A DNA stretch of 64,000 bases from Flavobacterium psychrotrophum (GCF_003403075.1 NZ_CP031557.1:2852001-2916000); one strand, 5' to 3'; shown: positions 35,793-45,146, numbered from the stretch's first letter. Notes: generated by a model not told the origin, from the letters alone. Numbers and translations: made by a program.

Positions 35793-36713
35793 ATGAAACA
35801 AATTATATTTTTACTCTTCTCTATTTTTATGCAGGCACAAAGTACAATTCCTGAACACAACATATTAAATGCATTAGATTATAGTAACACCGATGGGCTT
35901 TATACGCAGTTTATCCCTTTAGGTCATCCTTACTGTTATCTGATAGATTGCAGGCTCAATATCTTTAGATCAGATAACGGTGAGTGGGCCATTGCTGCCG
36001 AAAAACTTGGCTACAACCCAAGGAGCGGTTATGTAGAACTGGAAATTTATTATTACGGCAATTGTCTTAAAAACCTTGAAGAATATAATGGAAGCTTTTC
36101 TAACTCCTATATAGTTTTTCCTATTGATATTCATAGTTATGAGTCTACTACAGATGGCGAAGTTTTAAAGCCTGATGCAAAATATTGGCTGGTTCGTGGA
36201 GAAAAAGTACAGCTAACACACAATAAGTTAACATATAAGAATGCAGGTATTGAGTTAAAAGAATATGAACCGGGAGAAATAAATATAGAAGAAGCAGGCC
36301 GGCTTACCATCATTAACTACCATAACCTCTTTAGAGCTACCGATGCTGAGTTATACAAATGTATACCGAAAAGCTTAAAAAAAATAATGGTACTTGACAC
36401 ATGGTATCATAGGGATTATGACCGTTCTATAACAATCCCTTCTACTGATAATTTAAAAAAAACGTATGAGCTTAATAAAAGTATGATGGAGAAAAACGGG
36501 ATAGATGTAAACCAATTTCTCAACTCAATGAAAGATCAAAATAATCGCTCCCAAAAAATGAATGAAGAGAATTACAATATCAACCGTCCATCGTCTTATG
36601 AAACCTGGCAGTTAATTGCAAAAGTAATTTCGCAAAATAATCCCGCACTTTATAAACCAATGTTTGCCTCCAATACACACTGGAAAAACTGGCCAGAATC
36701 CGGAAGTCTTTAA
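35793..36713 (+). CDS. secreted protein of unknown function
   Basis: 306 residues from the ATG at 35793; the open frame begins at 35748 but that stretch overlaps the preceding terminator. Signal peptide MKQIIFLLFSIFMQAQ, similar to that of the preceding gene. The body has an N-terminal beta-like section (FRSDNGEWAIAAEKLGYN) and a C-terminal region with AEKNGID- and WQLIAKVI-type helices, plus a YHRDYDRSITIPSTDNL segment. No family was recognised. AT-rich codon use and lack of linked function suggest an accessory gene. It may be in a functional pair with the previous secreted gene, but they are separated by a terminator. Confidence 0.55.
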   Translation: MKQIIFLLFSIFMQAQSTIPEHNILNALDYSNTDGLYTQFIPLGHPYCYLIDCRLNIFRSDNGEWAIAAEKLGYNPRSGYVELEIYYYGNCLKNLEEYNGSFSNSYIVFPIDIHSYESTTDGEVLKPDAKYWLVRGEKVQLTHNKLTYKNAGIELKEYEPGEINIEEAGRLTIINYHNLFRATDAELYKCIPKSLKKIMVLDTWYHRDYDRSITIPSTDNLKKTYELNKSMMEKNGIDVNQFLNSMKDQNNRSQKMNEENYNINRPSSYETWQLIAKVISQNNPALYKPMFASNTHWKNWPESGSL

Positions 36714-36783
36714 ACTAAAAATATTCGACCTAAATAATATGATTTGTTAAGCAATACTATTAACCGGATATTCAGAATCCCGA

Positions 36784-36867
36784 TTTTCCATTTCGACTGT
36801 AGCGCAGTGGAATGGAGAAATCTCCCTCTGACAATAGAGATTTCTCCCTATCGGTCGAAATGGAAAA
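36784..36867. repeat. 84-bp inverted-repeat element (TTTTCCATTTCGAC ends)
   Basis: Terminal arms TTTTCCATTTCGAC (36784-36797) and GTCGAAATGGAAAA (36854-36867) are perfect inverted repeats. Inside are GGAGAAATCTCC-type hairpins (GAGAAATCTCCC / GAGATTTCTCCC). It lies between the convergent secreted-protein and lipoprotein genes and looks like a non-coding dispersed element. Confidence 0.65.
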
Positions 36868-36875
36868 CAAGTTAT

Positions 36876-37307
36876 CTAAACCTTCGGCTTTGTTTTTACC
36901 GCTGCTACAAGATTAGTACTTTCATTAGTATAAAACACCACCTTGCGTGTTTCGGGCAGGCCAGCAATGGTACTTTTTAAAATGGTACAGCTAATTTTTT
37001 CTACTAAAGCTTTATCATCCGGGGCAACAATATAAATACCCACCTGTTTGGCATCTTTAAAATAAAAGTACACTTCAACCTTTGTCTCAGCAGATATTGC
37101 TGTAACCTCATTAGTTACTTCAGCCAGTAAAGCTTTAGAATCTCCGGGATATGTAAATTTAGCAGCCAGCGTCTTGGCATCTATTACTTCAAAAGCACTC
37201 ATACCAAGGCCACAGTACATTTCTCTAGGTTTTTCATTCTGTCCACAGGCAGTTAATAACAATGCGGCAGAAAATGCGATAAAAGATTTTTGAAATATGT
37301 TTTTCAT
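36876..37307 (-). CDS. small lipoprotein of unknown function
   Basis: 143 residues. The N-terminus IFQKSFIAFSAALLLTACG has a lipobox (LTAC) with Cys21. The rest is a small alpha/beta fold with VEVYFYFKDAKQVGIYIVAP and ends basic (KTKPKV). No family was recognised. It stands alone between an inverted-repeat element and another lipoprotein gene on the same strand 120 bases upstream. Confidence 0.65.
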   Translation of the reverse strand: MKNIFQKSFIAFSAALLLTACGQNEKPREMYCGLGMSAFEVIDAKTLAAKFTYPGDSKALLAEVTNEVTAISAETKVEVYFYFKDAKQVGIYIVAPDDKALVEKISCTILKSTIAGLPETRKVVFYTNESTNLVAAVKTKPKV

Positions 37308-37426
37308 GGTAAAGATTCAGTTTGGTTTATGGATTTAAAGTTAGGAAAATTGTGATTATATTTAGTGTACTTTAAGACTTTTAATACGTTGCTCCTTCTC
37401 TTTTAAATTTGCTTCACTAACATACG

Positions 37427-37957
37427 TTAACATCCCCCAAAACAACTATTTTCTCCGCTAAGATATCCCTCATTATATAAGGCATGGGCTAAAGCTTTCA
37501 TTTCTTCATCATTAAGCCCGATTGAAAACTTACCTCCTTCTTTAATTATTTTAAGTGCTTTTTTAAAATCATATTTCTTCTTAACAACCTCAACAAGCTT
37601 AGGATCGTAGTCAAAAAAAGAAATATTATCAAGAGCCTCTTTATTTCTAAATTCAAAATACCTGCTCTTGGCACGCTTTTTTGATTCGTATACTTGCTTG
37701 TCTTTAGTCTTAAATTCAATGTGAAGTGCCCCGGCAACGAAATTGCCTTTAGTACAAATTTCTTTTGTTTCTCCTGAAATAAGATTTTTAACCTCTACAA
37801 CAGTAAAATACCTGAACGTTCCTCCATTTTCTAATGCCCTCACAAAATTTGAATGTTTTGTTTCTTCAATTGTTATATCTGAATTTGTGTAAGCATCCCT
37901 GCAACTTGAACACAAAATACATAATATGGCAAAGCAAATAATTATTGAGTATTTCAT
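37427..37957 (-). CDS. small lipoprotein of unknown function
   Basis: 176 residues from the ATG at 37957; the frame can extend to 37996 but MKYSIIICFAILCILCSSC is a clear lipoprotein signal with Cys19. The body is lysine-rich and mostly helical after a strand section (TFRYFTVVEVKNLISGE). It has no family I can name. The C-terminus ends GENSCFGGC, so cysteines may form a disulphide in the envelope. Divergent from the YigZ gene. Confidence 0.65.
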   Translation of the reverse strand: MKYSIIICFAILCILCSSCRDAYTNSDITIEETKHSNFVRALENGGTFRYFTVVEVKNLISGETKEICTKGNFVAGALHIEFKTKDKQVYESKKRAKSRYFEFRNKEALDNISFFDYDPKLVEVVKKKYDFKKALKIIKEGGKFSIGLNDEEMKALAHALYNEGYLSGENSCFGGC

Positions 37958-38027
37958 ATCGGTTTGGTTTACCACAATAATACACAATTTTCCCATTACA
38001 ATTACTTACCCTACCTTTACAGGCTTT

Positions 38028-38630
38028 ATGGAAAACGACACTTACAAAACCCTGGCAGCCCCCGGCGAAGAAACCCTTTTTAAAGAAAAGGGCAGTAAGT
38101 TCTTTGGCTACGCTTTTCCTGTAAATACCGAAGACGAGGTAAAATCGCTGCTTATCGACATTAAAAAGCTGCATCCGCAGGCGCGGCACTGGTGTTATGC
38201 CTTTCAGCTGGGTACCGAACCTAACATATATTATCGTGCTAACGACGATGGCGAACCCAGCAATACGGCCGGTGCTCCCATCTACGGGCAGATACAAAGC
38301 TTTGGCGTTACTAACGTGCTGGTAATATCGGTACGTTACTTTGGCGGAGTAAAGCTGGGCGTGGGCGGACTAATCTCGGCTTATCGCCTTTCAGCTCAAA
38401 TGGCACTTCAGGCTTCAGAAATTATAGAAAAAACCGTAGATGTACAGTACACCATAAAATTTGGCTACGCAGACATGAACCGGGTAATGCGGGTTATAAA
38501 AGAAAAGAACCTCAACATTGTTTCTCAAAAAATGGAAATGGACTGCGAGATAGTTATCGCAACACGCAAAAAAAATGCCTCAATGGTATTTGAGGCATTT
38601 GAAAGTCTTTATACAATTTCAATTAAATAG
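38028..38630 (+). CDS. YigZ/IMPACT family protein
   Basis: 200 residues from the ATG at 38028 (MENDTYKTLAAPGEETLFKE). The open frame begins earlier at 37926 but would overlap the lipoprotein gene on the other strand. The IMPACT N-terminal signature KGSKFFGYAFPV, HWCYAFQLG, and RANDDGEPSNTAGAP are all present, followed by the DUF1949-type C-terminal domain. YigZ-type proteins are linked to translation or nucleic-acid binding; the activity is not settled. Convergent with the thioesterase gene, sharing a 17-bp inverted repeat terminator region. Confidence 0.9.
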   Translation: MENDTYKTLAAPGEETLFKEKGSKFFGYAFPVNTEDEVKSLLIDIKKLHPQARHWCYAFQLGTEPNIYYRANDDGEPSNTAGAPIYGQIQSFGVTNVLVISVRYFGGVKLGVGGLISAYRLSAQMALQASEIIEKTVDVQYTIKFGYADMNRVMRVIKEKNLNIVSQKMEMDCEIVIATRKKNASMVFEAFESLYTISIK

Positions 38631-38699
38631 TTTCAGGTTTCAGGTTATTTTTAAAGTTGTGTACTATACTGAACGGTGAAAAAACCTGAAACCTGAAAC
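38630..38699. terminator. 17-bp inverted repeat in convergent gap (yigZ/ybgC)
   Basis: GTTTCAGGTTTCAGGTT (38630-38646) and AACCTGAAACCTGAAAC (38683-38699) pair perfectly across a 36-base loop; each arm itself is a tandem TTTCAGG. It probably works as a bidirectional terminator, but a repeat element is also possible. Confidence 0.55.
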
Positions 38700-38707
38700 A
38701 AATAAAA

Positions 38708-39106
38708 CTAAAAATTAAGCTTCTCTTTTACATACTGAGGCGGGCTTGTTGGTCGTCCGGTTTTCATGTCTACAAACACCAGCATAGAGTAACCCGTTGT
38801 TAATAACTCCTGTTTCTCGTTATATATTTCGTAGTCAAATTCTATCTTAACGCCATCCTGTTTTTTAAGTATCGTCTTCACACTTAAAAGGTCGTCATAA
38901 CGGGCCGGTTTTTTATAATTCATGGTCAGCGACACCACCGGAAGCATGATACCCGCCTCTTCCATCGACTTATAGCTAATACCAAGATTTCTAAGCCATT
39001 CTACACGACCCATCTCAAAATATTGCGCATAATTTCCGTGATACACCACCCCCATTTGGTCGGTTTCGGCATAGCGTACACGTACTTTAAATTCGTGAAA
39101 ATTCAT
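38708..39106 (-). CDS. acyl-CoA thioesterase, YbgC/4-hydroxybenzoyl-CoA thioesterase family
   Basis: 132 residues, single hot-dog fold. The active-site region AETDQMGVVYHGNYAQYFE holds the conserved Asp (D of DQMG) and the HGNY loop; RVEWLRNLGISY follows. YbgC-type enzymes hydrolyse short-chain or aromatic acyl-CoAs. It stands alone between yigZ and dnaA, divergent from dnaA. Confidence 0.88.
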   Translation of the reverse strand: MNFHEFKVRVRYAETDQMGVVYHGNYAQYFEMGRVEWLRNLGISYKSMEEAGIMLPVVSLTMNYKKPARYDDLLSVKTILKKQDGVKIEFDYEIYNEKQELLTTGYSMLVFVDMKTGRPTSPPQYVKEKLNF

Positions 39107-39296
39107 ATATTTTAATTGTTAATTTTTTACTAATTTTATGTTATTGGTGCTTACAATATTTTTTTAGAATAATCAATACACCCAAAATTTTTTTTTGAGG
39201 AATTTTGTGTTCATATTTGTTCTCCCGAAAAGGGATGAAAGCCTGTTCATTCCTGAAGTAAAAACAACAATTATAAACACCTAATATTCAGGATAT

Positions 39297-40724
39297 ATGA
39301 CTAAAACTGCGCAATCGGTATGGGAAAACTGTCTGTTATTTATACAAGACAATATTCAGGAGCAGGCCTACAAAACCTGGTTCGAACCGATAAGGGCAGT
39401 TGAGCTTTCAGACAATGCCCTGTATATCCAGGTGCCCAGTAAATTCTTTTACGAATGGCTCGAAGAACACTATGTAAAGCTGCTTAAAGTAGCCCTTACA
39501 AAAGAACTTGGAATCGGCGCTAAGTTACTCTATAAAATTAAAATGGAAAACACTTATGGCAACAAACAGCCCTTTACAGAGCAGTTGCCAAGTGCCCACC
39601 GTGCCCCTGTAAAACCACAGGAGGTAGATGTACCTTTGCAAAACAAAAACCCGGAGCTTAAAAACCCGTTTGTAATACCCGGCATACGCAACCTTAAAAT
39701 AGAATCTCAGCTTAATGCTAATTACAGCTTTGACAACTTTTTTGAAGGCGATGCTAACCGTCTTGCCCGTTCGGCAGGTATGGCTGTGGCAAACAAACCC
39801 GGAGGTACTTCTTTTAACCCACTCCTTATATTTGGTGGTGTAGGTTTGGGTAAAACCCACCTTGCACATGCCATAGGAATTGAGATAAAAGACAAGTACC
39901 CGGACAAAACAGTCCTATATATATCGGCAGAGATTTTTACCCAGCAATATATCGACTCGGTAAAACGTAATACCCGTAATGACTTTATCCATTTCTATCA
40001 ATTGATAGACGTGCTTATTATAGACGACGTACAATTTCTTTCCGGAAAAACCGGTACACAGGATGTGTTTTTTCACATCTTTAACCATCTGCACCAAAAT
40101 GGAAAACAGGTTATCCTTACATCAGATAAGGCACCGGTAGACATGCAGGATATAGAGCAGCGCCTGCTGTCCCGCTTTAAGTGGGGCCTTTCGGCAGAGT
40201 TGCACCAGCCGGACTATGAAACCCGTATCTCTATTCTTAACAACATACTGTTTCGTGATGGCGTAGAAATGCCTTCGGAAATTGTAGAATATGTAGCACG
40301 TAATATTAAGAGCAACGTTCGCGAACTTGAAGGTGCTATTATATCGCTCATTGCACAATCATCTTTTAACCACCGCGAGGTAAACCTTGAGCTTGCCAAA
40401 ATGGTGGTAGAGAAATTTGTAAAGAACGTAAAGCGCGAAATATCTATAGATTACATACAAAAAGTAGTCTCTGATTATTTCCAGCTGGATATAGATACGC
40501 TGAAATCTAAAACCAGAAAACGCCACGTGGTGCAGGCCAGGCAGTTAGCCATGTTTTTTGCCAAGAAGTTTACAAAAGCATCCTTAGCAAACATAGGCTC
40601 TCAAATAGGCGATCGCGACCATGCTACCGTGCTTCACGCCTGTAAAACCGTAGATAACCTGGTTACTACAGATAAACAGTTCCGTAAGTTTGTAGATGAT
40701 ATTAATAAAAAACTATCTGTATAA
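39297..40724 (+). CDS. dnaA: chromosomal replication initiator protein DnaA
   Basis: 475 residues with all four domains. Domain I (1-85) starts QSVWENCLLFIQDNIQEQAY; domain III has Walker A GGVGLGKTH at about 180-188, Walker B VLIIDDVQFLSG and the arginine-finger region LLSRFKWG; domain IV has the DnaA-box helix DRDHATVLHACKTV. DnaA binds origin boxes and loads the helicase. No cluster of TTATCCACA boxes was seen in the flanks, so oriC is not placed here. The next two genes follow directly, a conserved arrangement in Flavobacteriales. Confidence 0.97.
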   Translation: MTKTAQSVWENCLLFIQDNIQEQAYKTWFEPIRAVELSDNALYIQVPSKFFYEWLEEHYVKLLKVALTKELGIGAKLLYKIKMENTYGNKQPFTEQLPSAHRAPVKPQEVDVPLQNKNPELKNPFVIPGIRNLKIESQLNANYSFDNFFEGDANRLARSAGMAVANKPGGTSFNPLLIFGGVGLGKTHLAHAIGIEIKDKYPDKTVLYISAEIFTQQYIDSVKRNTRNDFIHFYQLIDVLIIDDVQFLSGKTGTQDVFFHIFNHLHQNGKQVILTSDKAPVDMQDIEQRLLSRFKWGLSAELHQPDYETRISILNNILFRDGVEMPSEIVEYVARNIKSNVRELEGAIISLIAQSSFNHREVNLELAKMVVEKFVKNVKREISIDYIQKVVSDYFQLDIDTLKSKTRKRHVVQARQLAMFFAKKFTKASLANIGSQIGDRDHATVLHACKTVDNLVTTDKQFRKFVDDINKKLSV

Positions 40725-41192
40725 ATGCCCGTTAAGATACTGATGGTATGCCTGGGCAATATTTGTCGTTCGCCACTGGCGGAAGGCATATTGCAAAGTA
40801 AACTTCCTTCAGATAAATTCACGGTAGATTCTGCCGGAACAGGAGACTGGCATGCCGGGCAGGGTCCGGACAGACGGTCTGTTGCCACTGCAAAAGGCCG
40901 CGGACTGGATATTAGTTGCCAAAAGGCACGCCAGATAAAACCAGCCGACTTTACCAACTTTGACCATATTTATGTAATGGACAGCAGTAACCTGCGCGAC
41001 GTTACTAAACTTGCACCGACACAAGAGGCAAAAGCCAAAGTAAAACTGATGATGGACGAGGTATTTCCAGGACAGAAAGTTGATGTACCCGACCCTTACT
41101 ATGGTGGCCCCGATGGTTTTGAAAAAGTATATGATATGCTTGATGAAGCCTGTACCCTTGTTGCCCAAAAACTTATTAAAGAACACGCCTGA
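40725..41192 (+). CDS. low molecular weight protein-tyrosine-phosphatase
   Basis: 155 residues. The phosphate-binding loop CLGNICRS (CX5R, Cys9 and Arg15) sits at the N-terminus and the general-acid Asp is in VPDPYYGG. Full family length. It would dephosphorylate protein tyrosines, often on capsule or signalling kinases. The ATG follows the dnaA stop without a gap, and its stop overlaps the next start (TGATG), so translation is coupled. Confidence 0.9.
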   Translation: MPVKILMVCLGNICRSPLAEGILQSKLPSDKFTVDSAGTGDWHAGQGPDRRSVATAKGRGLDISCQKARQIKPADFTNFDHIYVMDSSNLRDVTKLAPTQEAKAKVKLMMDEVFPGQKVDVPDPYYGGPDGFEKVYDMLDEACTLVAQKLIKEHA

Positions 41193-41905
41193 TGCCTGCC
41201 GGAAAACTATACCTCCTACCCGTTCCCCTTGGTGATGATGCCAACCCTAAAGATGTACTTCCGGAAACGGTAGCACGGTCTATTGAGTTTATAGACCATT
41301 ACATAGTAGAGAACGAAAAAACGGCACGCAAATTTATTAAGGCCATACTACCTACTAAAAAACAACCCGATTTAAAACTCTCTGTTTTAAACAAACATAC
41401 CCTGGCCTCTGAACATATTGCTTTTATACAACCTTGTATAGAGGGTAAAAACATAGGCCTGATGAGCGAAGCAGGATGCCCCGGTGTGGCAGATCCCGGT
41501 GCTGCCATTGTAAAGCTGGCACATGAAAAAGGCATACAGGTGGTTCCGCTTGTAGGGCCTTCTTCTATACTACTGGCTATGATGGCAAGCGGCATGAACG
41601 GCCAGAGCTTTGCCTTTAATGGCTACCTGCCTATTGATAAAGGCGACAAAAAAGCAGCACTTAAAAACTTTGAGAAACTGAGCCAGGAAAAAAGCCAAAG
41701 CCAGATTTTTATAGAAACACCGTTTCGCAACAACAGGCTGCTTGACGACCTTTTAGTATTACTTCAGCCCAGCACACACCTGTGTATTGCCGCAGATATT
41801 ACACTGCCTACAGAGCTTATTAAAACCCGCACTGTAGCCCAGTGGAAAAAAGAACAGCCCGACCTGCACAACAGGCCTGCTATTTTTATCGTTCATAGGT
41901 TTTAA
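41192..41905 (+). CDS. tetrapyrrole methylase family SAM-dependent methyltransferase (RsmI-like)
   Basis: 237 residues. The family SAM site is seen in GLMSEAGCPGVADPGA and VVPLVGPSSILLAMMASGM, with FNGYLPIDKGDK and FIETPFRNN, which mark the RsmI branch. RsmI methylates the 2'-O of C1402 in 16S rRNA; this shorter Bacteroidota form (usual RsmI is near 280) may be a paralogue with a different RNA target. It overlaps the phosphatase gene by one base. Confidence 0.85.
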   Translation: MPAGKLYLLPVPLGDDANPKDVLPETVARSIEFIDHYIVENEKTARKFIKAILPTKKQPDLKLSVLNKHTLASEHIAFIQPCIEGKNIGLMSEAGCPGVADPGAAIVKLAHEKGIQVVPLVGPSSILLAMMASGMNGQSFAFNGYLPIDKGDKKAALKNFEKLSQEKSQSQIFIETPFRNNRLLDDLLVLLQPSTHLCIAADITLPTELIKTRTVAQWKKEQPDLHNRPAIFIVHRF

Positions 41906-42133
41906 GAAAGCTTCTTACTCTAAGCAAATTAGTTGTTGAGCAGCTTCACTCTAAAACTGCTTAGGTTATTCCACATTTTTTCAAAAAAATATAAAGGAGG
42001 GATAACGAAATAATCTATCTATATACTGATTAGATTGCTTCGTTGTTCCTCCTAGCAAAGACGTGCGTGAATAAAGGAACGTTCAAAACTTTGCTTCTTT
42101 GCAACTCTGCAACTTTGCCACTATCTTCGCACA
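41906..42133. other. intergenic region with dispersed repeat copy
   Basis: 228 bases with no gene. GATTGCTTCGTTGTTCCTCC and following bases (42032-42075) match the first element of the 12364 island at most positions. The segment 42084-42122 is a CTTTGC-rich stretch like the one at 9798. Confidence 0.6.
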
Positions 42134-43651
42134 ATGAAACTATTCGACTTCTCAAAAAAGATCAATTATAAAAACGAGATACTGGCCGGGCTTACCGTAG
42201 CCATGACCATGATACCTGAGTCGCTCTCGTTTGCCATATTAGCGGGCTTTCCTCCCCTCGTAGGCTTATACGCAGCTTTTATCATGGGGTTGATAACTGC
42301 AGTACTTGGCGGCAGGCCGGGACTGGTTTCGGGCGGCGCGGGCGCAACGGTTATAACACTTATCGCCCTTATGAAATCGCACGGGCTGGAATATGTATTT
42401 GCTGCTGTGGCTCTTGCGGGCGTGTTCCAGATACTCGTAGGTATTTTTAAATGGGGAAAATTCATACGCCTGGTACCACAACCTGTAATGTACGGTTTCG
42501 TAAATGGGCTTGCCTTGGTAATATTTATGTCGCAGCTGGAGCAATTTAAAACGGTGATAAATGGCGAAAGTGTATGGCTGAGTGGCACACCGCTTTATAT
42601 TATGGGCGGGCTTGTAGCGTTAACCATTGCCATAGTTATTGGTTTACCTAAAATTACGAAAGCTATACCGGCATCGCTGGTTGCCATCATGGTAGTATTT
42701 GCTGTGGTATTAGGTTTGGGCATCGAAACAAAAACTGTTCAGGATATCGCATCGGTACAGGGTGGCTTCCCTCCTTTTCATATACCGAATATTTCACTTT
42801 CATTCGAAACGCTTAAAATCATATTGCCCTACTCCCTTATTATGGGTGCTGTAGGCTTAACAGAAGGCCTGCTTACCCTGAATTTAGTAGATGAAATTAC
42901 AGGCACCCGTGGCAACAGTAACCGGGAATGTATTGCACAGGGCACGGCCAATATTGCCAACGGTTTCTTTTCGGGTATGGGCGGTTGCCCCATGATAGCC
43001 CAAACGTTTGTAAACCTAAATGCAGGGGCACGCGCCAGGCTGTCGGGCATTGTAGCGGCACTTACCATATTGTGTATCATCTTATTTGGCGCACCGGTTA
43101 TAGGCAAATTACCCATGGCTGCACTTACCGGTGTAATGATCATGGTAGCCGTAGGAACATTTGAGTGGGCAAGTTTTAAAATTATACGCAAAATGCCAAA
43201 AAGCGATATCATTACAGGTATTCTTGTAGCAGTAATAACTATTGTACTGCACAATCTGGCATTGGCAGTACTTATAGGCGTTATCATATCAGCCCTGGTG
43301 TTTGCATGGGAGAGTGCAAAACACATCCGTACAAAAACCTATCTTGATAACGGTGGCATTAAATATTATGAGATTACAGGCCCGCTATTTTTCGGATCGA
43401 TAACTGCATTTAATGAACTTTTTGATATTGTTAATGACCCTCAGGAAGTTGTAATTGACTTTAAAGAAAGTCGCATTACTGATATGTCGGCTATTGAAGC
43501 GGTAAACATACTGACAAGAAAATACAATGAAGCAGGCAAAAAACTAACGCTGAAACACCTTAGCGCAGACAGCCGTAACCTGCTTAAAAATGCAGAGGGT
43601 ATTATTGAAGTAAACATTAACGAAGACCCGCTTTACAAAGTAGTTTCGTAA
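42134..43651 (+). CDS. SulP family inorganic anion transporter with STAS domain
   Basis: 505 residues. About eleven membrane helices (AGLTVAMTMIPESLSFAIL is the SulP signature helix near the N-terminus; GMGGCPMIAQTFVNLNAGAR lies in the core). A cytoplasmic STAS domain occupies about 410-500 (VVIDFKESRITDMSAIEAV). SulP proteins move sulfate, bicarbonate or chloride; some use Na+. The next gene is an NhaA-type antiporter, which would suit a Na+-coupled bicarbonate role, but that is inference. A weak promoter (TTTG-N20-TATCTTCG) lies just upstream. Confidence 0.9.
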   Translation: MKLFDFSKKINYKNEILAGLTVAMTMIPESLSFAILAGFPPLVGLYAAFIMGLITAVLGGRPGLVSGGAGATVITLIALMKSHGLEYVFAAVALAGVFQILVGIFKWGKFIRLVPQPVMYGFVNGLALVIFMSQLEQFKTVINGESVWLSGTPLYIMGGLVALTIAIVIGLPKITKAIPASLVAIMVVFAVVLGLGIETKTVQDIASVQGGFPPFHIPNISLSFETLKIILPYSLIMGAVGLTEGLLTLNLVDEITGTRGNSNRECIAQGTANIANGFFSGMGGCPMIAQTFVNLNAGARARLSGIVAALTILCIILFGAPVIGKLPMAALTGVMIMVAVGTFEWASFKIIRKMPKSDIITGILVAVITIVLHNLALAVLIGVIISALVFAWESAKHIRTKTYLDNGGIKYYEITGPLFFGSITAFNELFDIVNDPQEVVIDFKESRITDMSAIEAVNILTRKYNEAGKKLTLKHLSADSRNLLKNAEGIIEVNINEDPLYKVVS

Positions 43652-43706
43652 CAGCTTTGGCACTTTTACCTTGCCGTATTTTGATGTATGCAGTATCTTA
43701 GCAGAT

Positions 43707-44888
43707 ATGGTAAAACTTATAAACTTTAGTGTTTTCAAAAAATTTTTCGGCTCTTCAGCAGCAGGCGGAATTATTTTATTGACATGTGTAGTACTCTCTC
43801 TAACAATTGCAAATACTGGATTAGCAACCCCATTTAACCATTTTTTAGATATAAAAATAGGTTTTAAAAATTCAGTTCTTAATTTACAATATAGTACTAT
43901 AAGCTGGATAAATGACGGGTTAATGTCTGTATTTTTTCTTTTAGTAGGCTTAGAAATAAAGAGAGAGATAATTGAGGGAGAATTATCGTCTGTAAAACTC
44001 GCTATACTTCCTGTACTTGCTGCCATAGGCGGCGTTATAGTACCTGCACTTATATACAGCCTATTTAATCATAACGACATACATACTGCCAATGGCTGGG
44101 GTATACCTATGGCTACCGATATTGCTTTTGCATTAGGAATATTATCGTTGTTAGGAAATAAAGTCCCATCAAGGCTAAAGATATTTCTTGCAGCCCTTGC
44201 AATTGTGGATGACCTTATAGCTATTTTAGTAATCGCCATCTTCTACTCAAGCGGTTTACATTATAATTATCTTTTATATGCTTCGGGTATATTATTGTTG
44301 CTCATCATCTTTAACCGTGCAGGAATTAAAAATCTTTGGTTTTATGTGGTTCCTGGGGTTGTTATGTGGTATTTTATACACCACTCTGGCATACATGCTA
44401 CAATAGCCGGAGTACTTACAGCATTAACGTTACCCACAACACCTGATGACACCGAGTCTCCTCTTGAAAAATTGGAGCACCTTTTGAGTAATCCCGTGAA
44501 CTTTATAATCATGCCGATTTTTGCTATAGCTAACACAAATATTACTTTTGAAGTAGGAATGTCTCAGGGGCTTATTAGCAATATGGGACTGGGTATTGTA
44601 CTGGGGCTATTTCTAGGTAAACCTATAGGCATATTCACCATGTCCTGGCTAGCCGTAAAATTAAAACTTGCCAAACTCCCTGCTAAAGTAGGCTGGATAC
44701 ATGTTCTAGGTTTAGGGCTTTTAGGAGGCATAGGTTTTACAATGTCCATTTTTGTAGCACTACTATCTTTCGACAAACCGTGGTTGCAGTCAGAAGCAAA
44801 GTTTTCTGTATTAGTTGCTTCAATCTTATCCGGAATAGTTGGTTACACTTTCCTTAGTATCTATAATAAAAAGAAACAGCGTACTTAG
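43707..44888 (+). CDS. nhaA: Na+/H+ antiporter NhaA
   Basis: 393 residues from the ATG at 43707; the frame extends to 43671 but the conserved start is MVKLINFSVFKKFFGSSAAGG. Twelve helices. The ion-binding Asp pair (Asp163-Asp164 in E. coli numbering) is in LAIVDDLIAILVIA; MATDIAFALGILSLLG and GIGFTMSIFVALLSF are other NhaA marks. It exports Na+ in exchange for protons. Codon use is noticeably more AT-rich than in the SulP gene. It follows the SulP gene by 55 bases on the same strand. Confidence 0.95.
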   Translation: MVKLINFSVFKKFFGSSAAGGIILLTCVVLSLTIANTGLATPFNHFLDIKIGFKNSVLNLQYSTISWINDGLMSVFFLLVGLEIKREIIEGELSSVKLAILPVLAAIGGVIVPALIYSLFNHNDIHTANGWGIPMATDIAFALGILSLLGNKVPSRLKIFLAALAIVDDLIAILVIAIFYSSGLHYNYLLYASGILLLLIIFNRAGIKNLWFYVVPGVVMWYFIHHSGIHATIAGVLTALTLPTTPDDTESPLEKLEHLLSNPVNFIIMPIFAIANTNITFEVGMSQGLISNMGLGIVLGLFLGKPIGIFTMSWLAVKLKLAKLPAKVGWIHVLGLGLLGGIGFTMSIFVALLSFDKPWLQSEAKFSVLVASILSGIVGYTFLSIYNKKKQRT

Positions 44889-45146
44889 TTTATTTAAAGG
44901 TTAAAACACAACCTAAAATATAAATACAGCATTATAATCAACACATTGCTTCATTGAGAGCTATTGAAAAAACCTAATTAGTTCAATAGATTAAGTTCAA
45001 TATCAAATTTCACCCTTTCAATGTTTGCATATTATTAAAAATTCAGCACTTATTTTATCAAATTGTTTATTCGATTTTATTTTAAACAAATCATAAAATA
45101 TTCAATGTTAAATTCTTTAATTTAGCAGTCTAAATCACATTTAACA

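Noticed and set aside
36714..36980. 78-codon plus-strand frame at 36744
   Set aside because: Translates the inverted-repeat element and the antisense of the lipoprotein gene.
39107..39296. Origin of replication upstream of dnaA
   Set aside because: No cluster of DnaA boxes (TTATCCACA-like) could be seen, and dnaA is often distant from oriC in Bacteroidota.
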